Positions 35,249 through 43,385 of a stretch of DNA of 64,000 nt are shown one piece after another. The position numbers and the translations under genes were made by a program. The notes beneath the pieces are model-generated. The model did no database searches. It had not been told where the DNA came from and was given only the letters and a program-made list of their open reading frames with translations. How positions within the stretch are numbered: the first letter of the stretch is position 1; each line of letters begins with the position of its first letter. This DNA comes from Chitinophagaceae bacterium. GTDB taxonomy: Bacteria; Bacteroidota; Bacteroidia; Chitinophagales; Chitinophagaceae. The stretch is taken from positions 1-64,000 of the forward strand of contig JAIEMK010000048.1 in NCBI GenBank assembly GCA_019752295.1, written 5' to 3'.

Positions 35249-35605
35249 TTAGGGGGTAAGCAAGTCGGGGGTGAAGGGAACACGATTGAAGATAGCAACC
35301 CCCGAATTGTTGGACATGATTAATTTGCCCTGTTTTAAGCCTTCCCAACCTATCAACCATTCATCCTTAGTAACTAAATCAAAAAAAGCCAAATTGCCCT
35401 CAACCTCATCTATAATAAATGATATTTTAATTAATTGTTTCCCTAAACGTTGGAAACCATCTTGCGGGGCATTCGTTGGCTCAAGAGGTAAAAATATTAA
35501 CCAGTTATCGGCATTATCTCTTTTCCATGCTGTATCATCAATATTTATTGACGGGTCGAGAAAGAATTTACTTAGGTCTTTTATATCATTATTTTCTTTT
35601 TCCAT
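35249..35605 (-). CDS. hypothetical protein of 118 residues next to the IS1595-like transposase
   Basis: Divergent from the transposase gene with 35 nt between starts. I recognise no domain. It is acidic and mixed alpha/beta in character (NWLIFLPLEPTNAPQDGF, LIKISFIIDEVEGNLAFFDLV, KDEWLIGWEGLKQGKLIMSN). No signal peptide or membrane segment. It looks coding over its full length and may be a passenger of the element. The plus strand also carries a 121-codon frame (35271-35636), which I take as the shadow, because the minus-strand frame has the better codon pattern and an ATG preceded by A-rich sequence. Confidence 0.55.
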   Translation of the reverse strand: MEKENNDIKDLSKFFLDPSINIDDTAWKRDNADNWLIFLPLEPTNAPQDGFQRLGKQLIKISFIIDEVEGNLAFFDLVTKDEWLIGWEGLKQGKLIMSNNSGVAIFNRVPFTPDLLTP

Positions 35606-35640
35606 AATAGTTGCTTTGAGAATACTAAAATACTAAATAT

Positions 35641-36570
35641 ATGTTTAAGAACTTACACGAATTACTGCTTAAAATGCCTACTGAAAAGGATTGTAGGGAT
35701 TATTTAATACAACAACGTTGGAATGGTAAGCCTGTATGCCCTTACTGTGGATTTGATAGTAAAACATATGTTATTGAAGGAGGTAAAAGGTTTAAATGTG
35801 GCTCTAAAGAATGTGGTAAAAAATACTCTGTTACAGTTGGAACTATATTTGAATCTAGCCAAATACCATTAACTAAATGGCTTAATGCTTGCTATGTTGT
35901 TACTGCTCATAAGAAAGGTATTTCTTCGCATCAATTAGGCAGGGATTTAGGAGTAACACAACGTAGTGCATGGTTCATGATACATAGGATTAGAGAAATG
36001 ATGAAGAATGTTAGTGATGTATTATTACAAGGTGCTATTGAAGTTGATGAAACATATATGGCAAGAAAGTATAAATCAGATTATGTTGGATTATCCCCCG
36101 AAGAAGTTGACTATGCTCAAAAAAGCCCATACAAAAGCAAAGGTGCAGTAGTAGGGATAAAAGAACGTAGCGGGGATATTAGAGTATTTGCATTTGATGA
36201 TAGGAAACAAGCACCTATTAAACAAGCTATTTATAATAACGTTATGGAAGGAAGTAGGATAATGACAGATGAAGCGTTTCTATATCGTACTGGTTTAGAA
36301 AAATACCAACATTCAGCCGTATTCCATTCTAAGCATGAATGGGTGAGAAATGATGTTCATACCAATGGAGTAGAAAACTTTTGGGGAGTAATGAAAAGAG
36401 CTATCAATGGTACATGGCATCAAATTAGTTATAAGCACTTACAAGCATATTGTAATGAATGTTCATACCGTTACAATACAAGAGAAATGAAAGATTGTGA
36501 CCGCTTTACTCTATCACTAAATAATATGGAAAGAAGACTTACATGGGTAGGATTAACTAAGAAAGACTAA
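35641..36570 (+). mobile_element. IS1595-family transposase gene (ISXO2-like)
   Basis: 309-residue transposase. The N-terminal zinc ribbon (VCPYCGFDS...KCGSKECGKKY) and HTH-like segment (SHQLGRDLGVTQRSAWFMIHRIREMM) precede the ISXO2-type catalytic domain. The acidic residues lie in AIEVDETYM, RIMTDEAFL and TNGVENFWG. The frame is intact, so the enzyme may be active. The flanking genes 35249-35605, 36590-36742 and 36747-37358 are probably carried along, which is known for this family. Terminal repeats and target duplications were not found by eye, so the element's limits are unknown. Confidence 0.9.
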
Positions 36571-36589
36571 GTTTCACTAACTTAGTGAA

Positions 36590-36742
36590 ATGTCAAAGCA
36601 AACACCTAAACCAATTAACGGCAAGCCTCCTGCCATGACTAAAGAAGCTCTTAAAAATGAGAAGCCTCTAAAGGTTAATATGTCCCCTGATGATCTGCTT
36701 AAACTGGCTTTAAATACTCCTATTAAAAAGAAGAAAAAATAG
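36590..36742 (+). CDS. small lysine-rich protein (50 residues) downstream of the transposase
   Basis: An ATG-to-TAG frame of 50 codons starts 19 nt after the transposase stop and ends 4 nt before the next gene. The product is very basic, with a KPPAMTKEALKNEKPLKV start and a run of five lysines at the C-terminus. Tight spacing with both neighbours suggests a real operon member. Function unknown. It could be an accessory of transposition or a DNA-binding peptide. Confidence 0.55.
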   Translation: MSKQTPKPINGKPPAMTKEALKNEKPLKVNMSPDDLLKLALNTPIKKKKK

Positions 36743-36746
36743 AAGT

Positions 36747-37358
36747 ATGAAGAATTGGACACATGATATAATAGAAGAACTACGGGACAAATATTCTGAA
36801 ACATCTACCGATTTAACACGTTTCTTTCAGGAAAAATTTAAAATAGAAAAAACTGATTTAGTTAAGGCTAAAAAGATGAAAGATCTATTAGTAGATTTTG
36901 AAGGCAAAAGATATATTACTTGGAAAGTCGGGAAAATGCAATTAGATGGAGAAGGGAAGCCTTCCACTTATGAATGGGATGAAGGAGGAATAACACCATA
37001 CAGAGGATGGAAAAATAATTTCGGGACTAACAGTGGAAAACAGGATGAAACATTGGCTAATAACAGAATAGAGGCGCAGTTAACTATTGACGGGTTAGAT
37101 TATGCCATAAAACTAAAAAGAGATAAAAACCAATTCCAAATATTTAAGTGGACAGGGATAGCAACGGCGGTATTCACTGGAATTGCTGCTATATTTTCAA
37201 TAGCTAACTATTTTAAAGAAGTTCCGCCTATAAATGTGAAAGGATTAGACACAATATCACTACGAATTCAGCAACTACAATCAAAACTCCAACCCCAAAC
37301 ATTACCGTTGACCATCGCCCCTCTATCTGATACAGGGAACGCCAAAAAGAAACAATAG
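36747..37358 (+). CDS. single-pass membrane protein of unknown function, probable IS passenger
   Basis: 203 residues. A soluble N-terminal half (WTHDIIEELRDKYSETSTDLTRFF, then WKVGKMQLDGEGKPSTYEWDEGG) is followed by one membrane helix at about 135-155 (GIATAVFTGIAAIFSIANYF). A short C-terminal tail is rich in Gln, Leu and Lys. No family recognised. It begins 4 nt after the 50-residue ORF and is AT-rich. Another frame (37331-37438) overlaps the 3' end and looks weakly coding, so a frameshift near the C-terminus cannot be excluded. Confidence 0.6.
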   Translation: MKNWTHDIIEELRDKYSETSTDLTRFFQEKFKIEKTDLVKAKKMKDLLVDFEGKRYITWKVGKMQLDGEGKPSTYEWDEGGITPYRGWKNNFGTNSGKQDETLANNRIEAQLTIDGLDYAIKLKRDKNQFQIFKWTGIATAVFTGIAAIFSIANYFKEVPPINVKGLDTISLRIQQLQSKLQPQTLPLTIAPLSDTGNAKKKQ

Positions 37359-37570
37359 ACATATCTCTTAGTCGATTCATTAAGAGAATGACCGAAAATG
37401 ATATAGGTAAAGCAAACTACTTTATCCACTCCCTTTAGGTGATTCAATACCATTCATCACAAAATATATCCATTTATCCTTTTCAAAAAACATTGAAAAT
37501 TAATAAGCGAATGATTTTCAACAACTTATATAATACCTATTACTTCCTCTTACCAATTACCTTAAAAAAC
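37359..37570. other. AT-rich intergenic region to the right of the IS1595-like element
   Basis: This is part of the 334-nt gap before the 63-residue gene. I found no gene and no terminal repeat matching the left flank. The right end of the element should lie here. The operator and promoter of the PadR operon follow from 37571. Confidence 0.35.
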
Positions 37571-37597
37571 TTGGTACTATGTGTTGCATAGTACCAA
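37571..37597. promoter_or_regulatory. candidate PadR operator
   Basis: TTGGTACTATG and CATAGTACCAA form perfect 11-bp arms around the 5-nt centre TGTTG. The core contains ATG/CAT half-sites of the kind bound by PadR proteins. It lies just upstream of the small ORF/PadR/PspC genes, so autorepression is likely. Confidence 0.7.
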
Positions 37598-37614
37598 ATA
37601 TTGTTGCATCTTTG
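37584..37614 (+). promoter_or_regulatory. promoter of the padR-pspC operon overlapping the operator
   Basis: TTG at 37584-37586, inside the palindrome, and CATCTTTG at 37607-37614 fit the -33 and -7 elements with a 20-nt spacer (one mismatch in the -7 box). A bound repressor would cover the -33 region. Confidence 0.5.
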
Positions 37615-37692
37615 TGTTGTCAATGAGACAGGAAGTCGAAAGGCAAAATTAAAAAGGCAAAAATCAAAATTAAAAAGTTAAAAATAATAGAC

Positions 37693-37884
37693 ATGAAAAC
37701 TCAGAACAACAACAGAGGCTCACAAATCGAAAAAACGATTGTTGATACCATGTTTCAGGAAGTAAAAGAAACAGTAGTTACTAATATGACTACTTCGAAC
37801 CACAAGTCAATTTTAAGCAGCGCCGACCTTTGGAACATTCAACGCAATGTACGCACCAGAACCGGCAGAAGATATTTTATCTAA
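37693..37884 (+). CDS. small hypothetical protein (63 residues) heading the PadR operon
   Basis: ATG-started frame of 63 residues, polar, with no membrane segment: MKTQNNNRGSQIEKTIV at the start and a basic end NVRTRTGRRYFI. It lies between the PadR-type operator/promoter and padR, so it is transcribed with them. No domain recognised. The basic tail could bind nucleic acid or membrane lipid. Confidence 0.6.
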   Translation: MKTQNNNRGSQIEKTIVDTMFQEVKETVVTNMTTSNHKSILSSADLWNIQRNVRTRTGRRYFI

Positions 37885-38007
37885 TGGCCGTGCAGCAAAT
37901 GGTTGCAATAACTAAAACCATGGCTGCCCAAAACTGAACTTCGACCAACCATTTATAACAAGGTCAATTCCCGAAACAAGAATGGGTAAGACCACAAAAC
38001 GCCGGTT

Positions 38008-38376
38008 ATGGACATTCAGAACACACAGAGTCAGATGCGAAAGGGCGTATTGGAGTTTTGCATTCTATCCATCATCCGCCAGGGGGAGGTTTACCCAAGT
38101 GATCTGGTAGATCGGATGAAAGCAGCCAACCTGCACATTTTGGAAGGCACACTCTATCCTTTGCTTACGCGATTAAAAAACGCAGGACTTTTAACTTACC
38201 GTTGGGTGGAAAGTAATAGCGGCCCTCCACGCAAATATTTTGTCATGACCGACCTGGGTCTTGAGTTCTACGGGGAACTGGAAAGAACCTGGAAAGAACT
38301 GGCTGATGCGGTACATACTTTAACACAGCCCGCGGCCGAGCCTGTATCCAACGAAGAAAACCAAACCCAACCTTAA
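38008..38376 (+). CDS. PadR family transcriptional regulator
   Basis: 122 residues of the short PadR-s1 class. The winged helix is visible in GVLEFCILSIIRQGEVYPSDLVDRM and the LEGTLYPLLTRLKNAGLLTY recognition region, with the wing in GPPRKYFVMTDLG. The C-terminal dimerisation helix is short. It should bind the palindrome at 37571-37597 and repress its own operon until an inducer, often a hydrophobic or membrane-active compound, binds. The PspC gene follows 19 nt later. Confidence 0.92.
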   Translation: MDIQNTQSQMRKGVLEFCILSIIRQGEVYPSDLVDRMKAANLHILEGTLYPLLTRLKNAGLLTYRWVESNSGPPRKYFVMTDLGLEFYGELERTWKELADAVHTLTQPAAEPVSNEENQTQP

Positions 38377-38395
38377 CCACACAAAATAAACTGAA

Positions 38396-40618
38396 ATGAA
38401 AAAGGTAATTAATATAAACTTCCAAGGCAGGGTAATACCTATTGAAGAATCTGCCTATGACATACTGAAGCAGTATGTGGAAAGTTTACGGAGATTCTTT
38501 GCCAATGAGGAAGGTCGCGACGAGATCATCAATGATATTGAAGGACGTATCGCTGAATTATTCGGCGAGAGTTTAAAGAAAGGCAATACCTGCATTACTG
38601 ATGAAACAGTAAATGGAATTATTGCCAGCATGGGTCGTCCCGAAGATTTCGAAGGCGAAGAAGCAAACCTAAAATCACAATTGGGTGGTGAAGGAAAACA
38701 ACAAACTTATAGCGGCTACAACACTTATAATAATGATCCACGCGGTCGATTATATCGCGACGATAACGACAAGTTATTAGGCGGTGTGTGCGGAGGCATT
38801 GCAAACTATCTGCGTGTTGACCCTACCATTGTTCGTTTGGTATTCGCTCTGATTGCTTTCGGCCTGGGAACTGGTGTATTATTATACATTCTGCTCTGGG
38901 TGATACTACCTTCAAAACCTTTGGCAACAACGGTTTCAACAAAAAGGCTTTATCGCAATCCCGACGAAAAAGTAATCGCCGGTGTGGCCAGTGGAATCGC
39001 AGCTTATTTCGATATCGCCATTTGGATTCCAAGAATCATTTTTGCACTTCCACTGATATCTGGAATCGTGTCTTCTATTTTCCGTCATTCGTTTTGGTGG
39101 GATGGCGATCCATTTCCGGGCATTGTATTCGGATCATTCGGAGGAACACTCTTTATTGTGTATGCCATTTTATGGGCCGTAATTCCGGAAGCCAATTCTG
39201 CATCTGAAAAATTAGAAATGCGCGGCGAAAGGGTTGACCTCAATACCATTAAAAATACCATTCAGGAAGACCTCGAAGGATTTAAAAACAGGGCCGAAAA
39301 ATGGGGTGGCGAGGTAGGCCACAAAGCAGAAGAATGGAGCAAAGAATTTACCAGCACCATCAATCAGAAAGGACAACAATTTACCTCTGAAGTAAATTAC
39401 GCTGCAAAAAAATCGGGAGGAGGTGTTCTTAAGATTCTGGGCTTTCTTTTTAAAGCATTCTTTTTATTCATCGCCGGAATTATTGCATTCGCTCTATTGG
39501 TAGCACTGCTTGCTTTTCTGGTAGCAGGAATCGGAGTATTTCCGCTAAAGAATTTCTTCCTCGAAGGATTCTGGCAGAACCTGCTTGCATGGGCCACCCT
39601 CCTATTATTTCTTGGCGTGCCGGTGATTGGATTTATTACCTGGCTGATCCGCAGAATCATGGGAATAAAATCGGGTAACAAATCACTCGGATTTACCTTT
39701 GCCGGACTTTGGGTATTGGGCCTAATCTCGGCAGGCATACTGGCTTTCATGATTGCAGAAAACTTTGATGCAAGAGCAAGAGGCAAAGAAGAATTAGCAA
39801 TCAAACAGCCCGCCACCGGAAAATTAATCATCACAGTACCGGATAGTAAAGTAAAAGTGTACGGACGCTGGTTTAAAATGGATGGCTTACTCAGTGTAAC
39901 AGACGATAGCTTGTTTTTGAACAACGTGCGCATTCACCTGGTAAAAAGCAAGGATTCGTTATACCATATCGATGCAACAAAATATAGCAATGGCAGAGAC
40001 GAAAGTTCTGCACTAAGCAATATCAAAGAAATGAATTATGGCATCAACCAGCAAGACAGTACTATCTGGCTCGATCGCGGATTCTCTGTACAACGTGGTA
40101 CCAAATTTCGCAACCAGGGTATTGTGGTAACTATTCAAATTCCTGTTGGAAAAAGAATCATGATCGATCACAATGTTCGCCGTCGCCTCAATCATTTTAA
40201 TCTCACTGATGGTCGCAACGATTGGGATTCGGACGAAGACTGGAACGACAATTTTTATTGGGATACCGATGTGGAATACAGGATGACGATGGGAGGACTT
40301 GAAAGAGTGGATAAGGATAAAAATGCTTCTAAAAACGAAGAACTGAATTCCGAAGAACAGGCTAATAAAGAAGCTCTCGAAAATTATAAAAAGAGTAAAG
40401 AAGACCTGAAAAAAGAATACGAAAGAAAACAGAAAGAAGCAGAAGAGCTGAAGAAGGAATTAGACAAGCCCATCGATAGCACACAGTATCACTATAAAAA
40501 AGCTACAGCATTAAACGCCCCACCGGCCGCACCTGCTGTACCTGCTGCACCAAAAGCGGAACAACATTTTGATGAGCTGCGGGATGCACCAATTCTTTTG
40601 AAACAAATGGTTTTATAA
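38396..40618 (+). CDS. large PspC-domain membrane protein
   Basis: 740 residues. The N-terminal cytoplasmic region (about 1-100, IPIEESAYDILKQYVESLRRFF) is followed by two PspC domains. The first is LYRDDNDKLLGGVCGGIANYL with a membrane helix, the second RLYRNPDEKVIAGVASGIAAYF with further helices. A linker of amphipathic type (WGGEVGHKAEEWSKEF) leads to three or four more membrane helices at about 340-450. The extracytoplasmic C-terminal part is DUF2807-like beta-rich, then a coiled coil (ANKEALENYKKSKEDLKKEY). The family is linked to envelope stress, and PadR is the likely regulator. Confidence 0.88.
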   Translation: MKKVININFQGRVIPIEESAYDILKQYVESLRRFFANEEGRDEIINDIEGRIAELFGESLKKGNTCITDETVNGIIASMGRPEDFEGEEANLKSQLGGEGKQQTYSGYNTYNNDPRGRLYRDDNDKLLGGVCGGIANYLRVDPTIVRLVFALIAFGLGTGVLLYILLWVILPSKPLATTVSTKRLYRNPDEKVIAGVASGIAAYFDIAIWIPRIIFALPLISGIVSSIFRHSFWWDGDPFPGIVFGSFGGTLFIVYAILWAVIPEANSASEKLEMRGERVDLNTIKNTIQEDLEGFKNRAEKWGGEVGHKAEEWSKEFTSTINQKGQQFTSEVNYAAKKSGGGVLKILGFLFKAFFLFIAGIIAFALLVALLAFLVAGIGVFPLKNFFLEGFWQNLLAWATLLLFLGVPVIGFITWLIRRIMGIKSGNKSLGFTFAGLWVLGLISAGILAFMIAENFDARARGKEELAIKQPATGKLIITVPDSKVKVYGRWFKMDGLLSVTDDSLFLNNVRIHLVKSKDSLYHIDATKYSNGRDESSALSNIKEMNYGINQQDSTIWLDRGFSVQRGTKFRNQGIVVTIQIPVGKRIMIDHNVRRRLNHFNLTDGRNDWDSDEDWNDNFYWDTDVEYRMTMGGLERVDKDKNASKNEELNSEEQANKEALENYKKSKEDLKKEYERKQKEAEELKKELDKPIDSTQYHYKKATALNAPPAAPAVPAAPKAEQHFDELRDAPILLKQMVL

Positions 40619-40645
40619 ACTAGGTTGAAGTTGGGAAATAAAGAA

Positions 40646-40721
40646 CCTCTTTCTGTTCTCAGCAAGGGGTTCTCCCTTCTGTTAAAATTAATGAAATTAA
40701 AATGTGGAGAAATTCATCTCC
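40646..40721. repeat. hairpins in the gap after the pspC-like gene
   Basis: GAACC...GGTTC (about 40646-40670) and TGGAGA...TCTCCA (about 40704-40721) can each form a stem. Together with the terminator at 40726-40760 they fill most of the 280-nt gap. No gene is visible here. Confidence 0.4.
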
Positions 40722-40725
40722 ATAC

Positions 40726-40770
40726 AGCGTTCGTTACCCCCTTGTGGAATAACGAACGCTTTTTATTTTT
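40726..40770 (+). terminator. rho-independent terminator after the padR-pspC operon
   Basis: AGCGTTCGTT (40726-40735) pairs with AACGAACGCT (40751-40760), followed by TTTTATTTTT. Strong. Confidence 0.88.
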
Positions 40771-40789
40771 ACTTGCCCTCTGCTTCACT

Positions 40790-40797
40790 TATTTTTG
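40790..40797 (+). promoter_or_regulatory. -7 promoter element for gcvT
   Basis: TATTTTTG matches TAnnTTTG 20 nt after the terminator's T-run and 101 nt before the gcvT ATG, giving a fairly long leader. The nearest TTG (40773-40775) is only 14 nt upstream. Confidence 0.4.
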
Positions 40798-40898
40798 CGC
40801 GAGCTAAAACACGAAATGAGCCATATAAAATTTTGGTGCAACCGAAATGATTAAAGGCGAATTACATTTGGCAATTAAAAAACAATAGAAATAATCAA

Positions 40899-41984
40899 AT
40901 GAAATCTACACCGTTTACGCAGAAACACATTGCACTCGGGGCCAAAATGGCGGAGTTTGCAGGATATAATATGCCAATTAGTTATAGCGGCATCAATGAT
41001 GAGCACGCAGCCGTTCGCAAGAACGCAGGGGTTTTTGATGTAAGTCATATGGGTGAATTTATTTTGAAAGGCGAAAACGCTTTGGACCTGATTCAACGCG
41101 TTACTTCAAACGACGCATCAAAGATCACCGACGGACAAGCACAATATAGTTGCTTACCAAATCTCGACGGCGGCATCGTAGACGACCTGATTGTGTACTG
41201 CATCGAGAAAGACAAAGTATATATGTTGGTGGTAAATGCTTCCAATATCGAGAAAGATTGGAATTGGATTAGCAGCTTTAATACCAAGGGGGTTGATATG
41301 GAGAATATCAGCGACAAAACTTGTTTACTGGCTATTCAAGGGCCCAACGCGTGCAAGATCTTACAACCCCTTGCCGAAGTGGATATCATGAACCTGAAAT
41401 ATTACACTTTTGTGAAAGGCAAATTTGCAGGAATTGATAATGTGGTAATCAGTGCAACAGGATATACCGGATCGGGTGGAGTGGAAATTTATTTTGAAGA
41501 CAAAGACGGTGCGGCCGATAAAATTTGGGATGCCATTTTTGAGATAGGCGCAGCACACGGCATTAAACCAATCGGACTTGGAGCACGTGATACACTCCGT
41601 TTAGAAATGGGTTATTGTTTATATGGTAACGATATCAACGACACCACTTCGCCTTTGGAAGCAGGTTTGAGTTGGATCACCAAATTCACTAAAGAGTTTA
41701 CGAACAGTGCTTATCTGGCAAACCAAAAAGCCAATGGTGTTACAAAAAAATTGGTTGGCTTTGAAATGCTGGAACGTGGTATTCCGCGTCATGACTATAT
41801 TATAAAAGACGCTGCTGGAAACGAAATCGGAAAAGTAACCAGCGGAACTCAGGCCCCTTCTTTATCAAAAGCAGTTGGACTAGGATATGTTGCTGCTGCA
41901 TTCTCCAGCGTAGATTCAGAGATTTATATCGATATCAGAAATACTCTGGTAAAAGCTAAAGTGGTGAAAATTCCATTTGTATAA
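40899..41984 (+). CDS. gcvT: glycine cleavage system T protein (aminomethyltransferase)
   Basis: Transfers the methylene group from the H-protein aminomethyl-lipoyl arm to tetrahydrofolate, releasing ammonia. The 361 residues have the usual start with [18 protein letters not shown], the DVSHMGEF block, the folate-binding region [15 protein letters not shown] and [21 protein letters not shown]. The C-terminal domain ends in the typical [20 protein letters not shown] sequence. gcvH is 9.6 kb away (51552) and gcvP is not in the window, so the system is scattered. Confidence 0.96.
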   Translation: MKSTPFTQKHIALGAKMAEFAGYNMPISYSGINDEHAAVRKNAGVFDVSHMGEFILKGENALDLIQRVTSNDASKITDGQAQYSCLPNLDGGIVDDLIVYCIEKDKVYMLVVNASNIEKDWNWISSFNTKGVDMENISDKTCLLAIQGPNACKILQPLAEVDIMNLKYYTFVKGKFAGIDNVVISATGYTGSGGVEIYFEDKDGAADKIWDAIFEIGAAHGIKPIGLGARDTLRLEMGYCLYGNDINDTTSPLEAGLSWITKFTKEFTNSAYLANQKANGVTKKLVGFEMLERGIPRHDYIIKDAAGNEIGKVTSGTQAPSLSKAVGLGYVAAAFSSVDSEIYIDIRNTLVKAKVVKIPFV

Positions 41985-42004
41985 ACAACCAAATGCTGCT
42001 TACA

Positions 42005-42036
42005 AAAAGGCCGGTTCTAAATTGATCCGGCCTTTT
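42005..42036 (+). terminator. rho-independent terminator after gcvT
   Basis: AAAAGGCCGG (42005-42014) pairs perfectly with CCGGCCTTTT (42027-42036). The symmetric A/T tails could work in both directions between convergent gcvT and the M16 peptidase gene. Confidence 0.88.
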
Positions 42037-42038
42037 AC

Positions 42039-42088
42039 TTTTGAATTTTTGACTTTTTACTTTTTACTTTTGAATTTTGACTTTTGAA
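42039..42088. repeat. heptamer-type array (TTTTGAA/TTTTGAC/TTTTTAC) at the 3' end of the M16 gene
   Basis: Seven 7-8-nt units of the same type as at 10388-10450. The array covers the stop codon (42064-42066) and the last eight or so codons of the M16 peptidase gene, whose C-terminal NSKVKIQK is therefore repeat-encoded. Confidence 0.75.
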
Positions 42089-43323
42089 TTAATACTTCTA
42101 TACCAAACCGTATTGCTATTTGTTTCAGCAAATAATTCTTTACTGTATTGAAGAATTTCGTTGGTTGTAATGGCATAATATTTTTCCAATTCAGTATTCA
42201 TCAAATTGGCATCTCCGAGTAATTCGTAAAAAGCCAGACTACTTGCCCTGCTGCTAATTCCCATATCTTCAAAAGCCATTACACTTTCGGTTTTGTTTTT
42301 TACTTTCTGTAACTCGTTCTCAGATACTAATTCGTTCTGAATAATTTCGAGCTGTTGCATCACTGCAGCTTCTGCGGCAGCCATATCAACACCTTGTACC
42401 AGTTTACCTTCGATAGTAAATAATCCCGGATCGATGCTTCCATAATGATAGCAATCAATTCCTGAAAACAGTTTCTGTTCTTTTACAAGCGATTGAAATA
42501 ATCTCGAAGATCCTCCCCCTCCCAAAATTTCAGTAATTAAATCCGCGATATAATAATTCTTATCAAGCCTTCCCGACATATGCCATGTTTTTACAAATGC
42601 ATCCACCGGTACGTTCGCTTCAATCTCCAAACGGTGTGCCTCTTTTTGTTTGGGCTCAACAGGAAGATGACGATTATATTTTTCGCCCATCGGAATGGGA
42701 CCAAACCATTTCTCAGCGAGCTGTTTTACTTCTGTTGCTGGCATGGGGCCGGCTACCACCAAGATGGCATTGCAGGGGCAATAATGTTTCTTAAAAAAAT
42801 TCTTTACGTCAGCAATATTTGCATCTTCAACATGTTTCAGTTCTTTCCCGATGGTCATCCATCGGTAAGGGTGAATCGAAAATGCCAGTTCGCGCATCTT
42901 ATGCCAAAGGTCGCCATAGGGTTTATTGATATAGTGTTCTTTAAATTCTTCGCATACCACTTTGCGTTGAACCGATAGGCTCTTTTCGCTAAAAGCCAGA
43001 CTCAGCATCCGATCGCTCTCAAGCCAGAATGCCGTTTCTAAATTCTGAACCGGAACCTGACAATAATAATTGGTAAGGTCGTTGGTAGTGTATGCGTTAT
43101 TTTCGCCACCCGCTTTTTGAAGCGGTTCGTCGTAATCCGGAATATTTACGCTACCCCCAAACATCAGATGCTCAAATAAATGCGCAAAGCCGGTCTGCTC
43201 GGGGTTTTCATCTCTGGCACCCACATCATATAACACATTCACCACTGCCATTGGAGTGGAATTGTCCTCATGCACTATTAACTTCAGGCCGTTGTCTAAA
43301 ACAAATCTTTGGTAGGTTATCAT
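42064..43323 (-). CDS. M16 family zinc metallopeptidase (catalytic)
   Basis: From the ATG at 43323 the protein has 419 residues. The inverted zinc motif HxxEH is H48-L-F-E51-H52 (GFAHLFEHLMFGGS). The third ligand is a glutamate in the downstream helix (VVCEEFKEHY), so the active site is complete. The second half has GGGGSSRLFQSLVKEQKLFSGI. No signal peptide is seen from this start. An earlier in-frame start at 43365 is hydrophobic but unlike the family. The non-catalytic homologue at 21302 is a candidate partner. The extreme C-terminus comes from a heptamer repeat. Confidence 0.92.
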   Translation of the reverse strand: MITYQRFVLDNGLKLIVHEDNSTPMAVVNVLYDVGARDENPEQTGFAHLFEHLMFGGSVNIPDYDEPLQKAGGENNAYTTNDLTNYYCQVPVQNLETAFWLESDRMLSLAFSEKSLSVQRKVVCEEFKEHYINKPYGDLWHKMRELAFSIHPYRWMTIGKELKHVEDANIADVKNFFKKHYCPCNAILVVAGPMPATEVKQLAEKWFGPIPMGEKYNRHLPVEPKQKEAHRLEIEANVPVDAFVKTWHMSGRLDKNYYIADLITEILGGGGSSRLFQSLVKEQKLFSGIDCYHYGSIDPGLFTIEGKLVQGVDMAAAEAAVMQQLEIIQNELVSENELQKVKNKTESVMAFEDMGISSRASSLAFYELLGDANLMNTELEKYYAITTNEILQYSKELFAETNSNTVWYRSINSKVKIQK

Positions 43324-43385
43324 AATTTCTAAAAGAATCTGCAAATTAAGCAGATGGAGTAACATATCGGGATAAGTAAGTAAAA

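Noticed and set aside
35271..35636. Plus-strand 121-codon frame opposite the 118-residue gene
   Set aside because: It lies wholly antisense to 35249-35605, and its lysine/serine/isoleucine content looks like the complement of the other frame.
37331..37438. Weakly coding frame after the 203-residue gene (ISLSRFIKRMTENDIGK...)
   Set aside because: It has no good start and no neighbour support. It may be a frameshifted tail, but there is no way to decide from this window.
35001..37570. Terminal inverted repeats and target duplication of the IS1595-like element
   Set aside because: I compared both flanks by eye in both orientations and found no convincing match, so no ends are reported.
39397..39933. 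178-codon minus-strand frame inside the PspC gene
   Set aside because: Antisense shadow of a well-supported membrane protein. The proline/asparagine-rich product has no domain.
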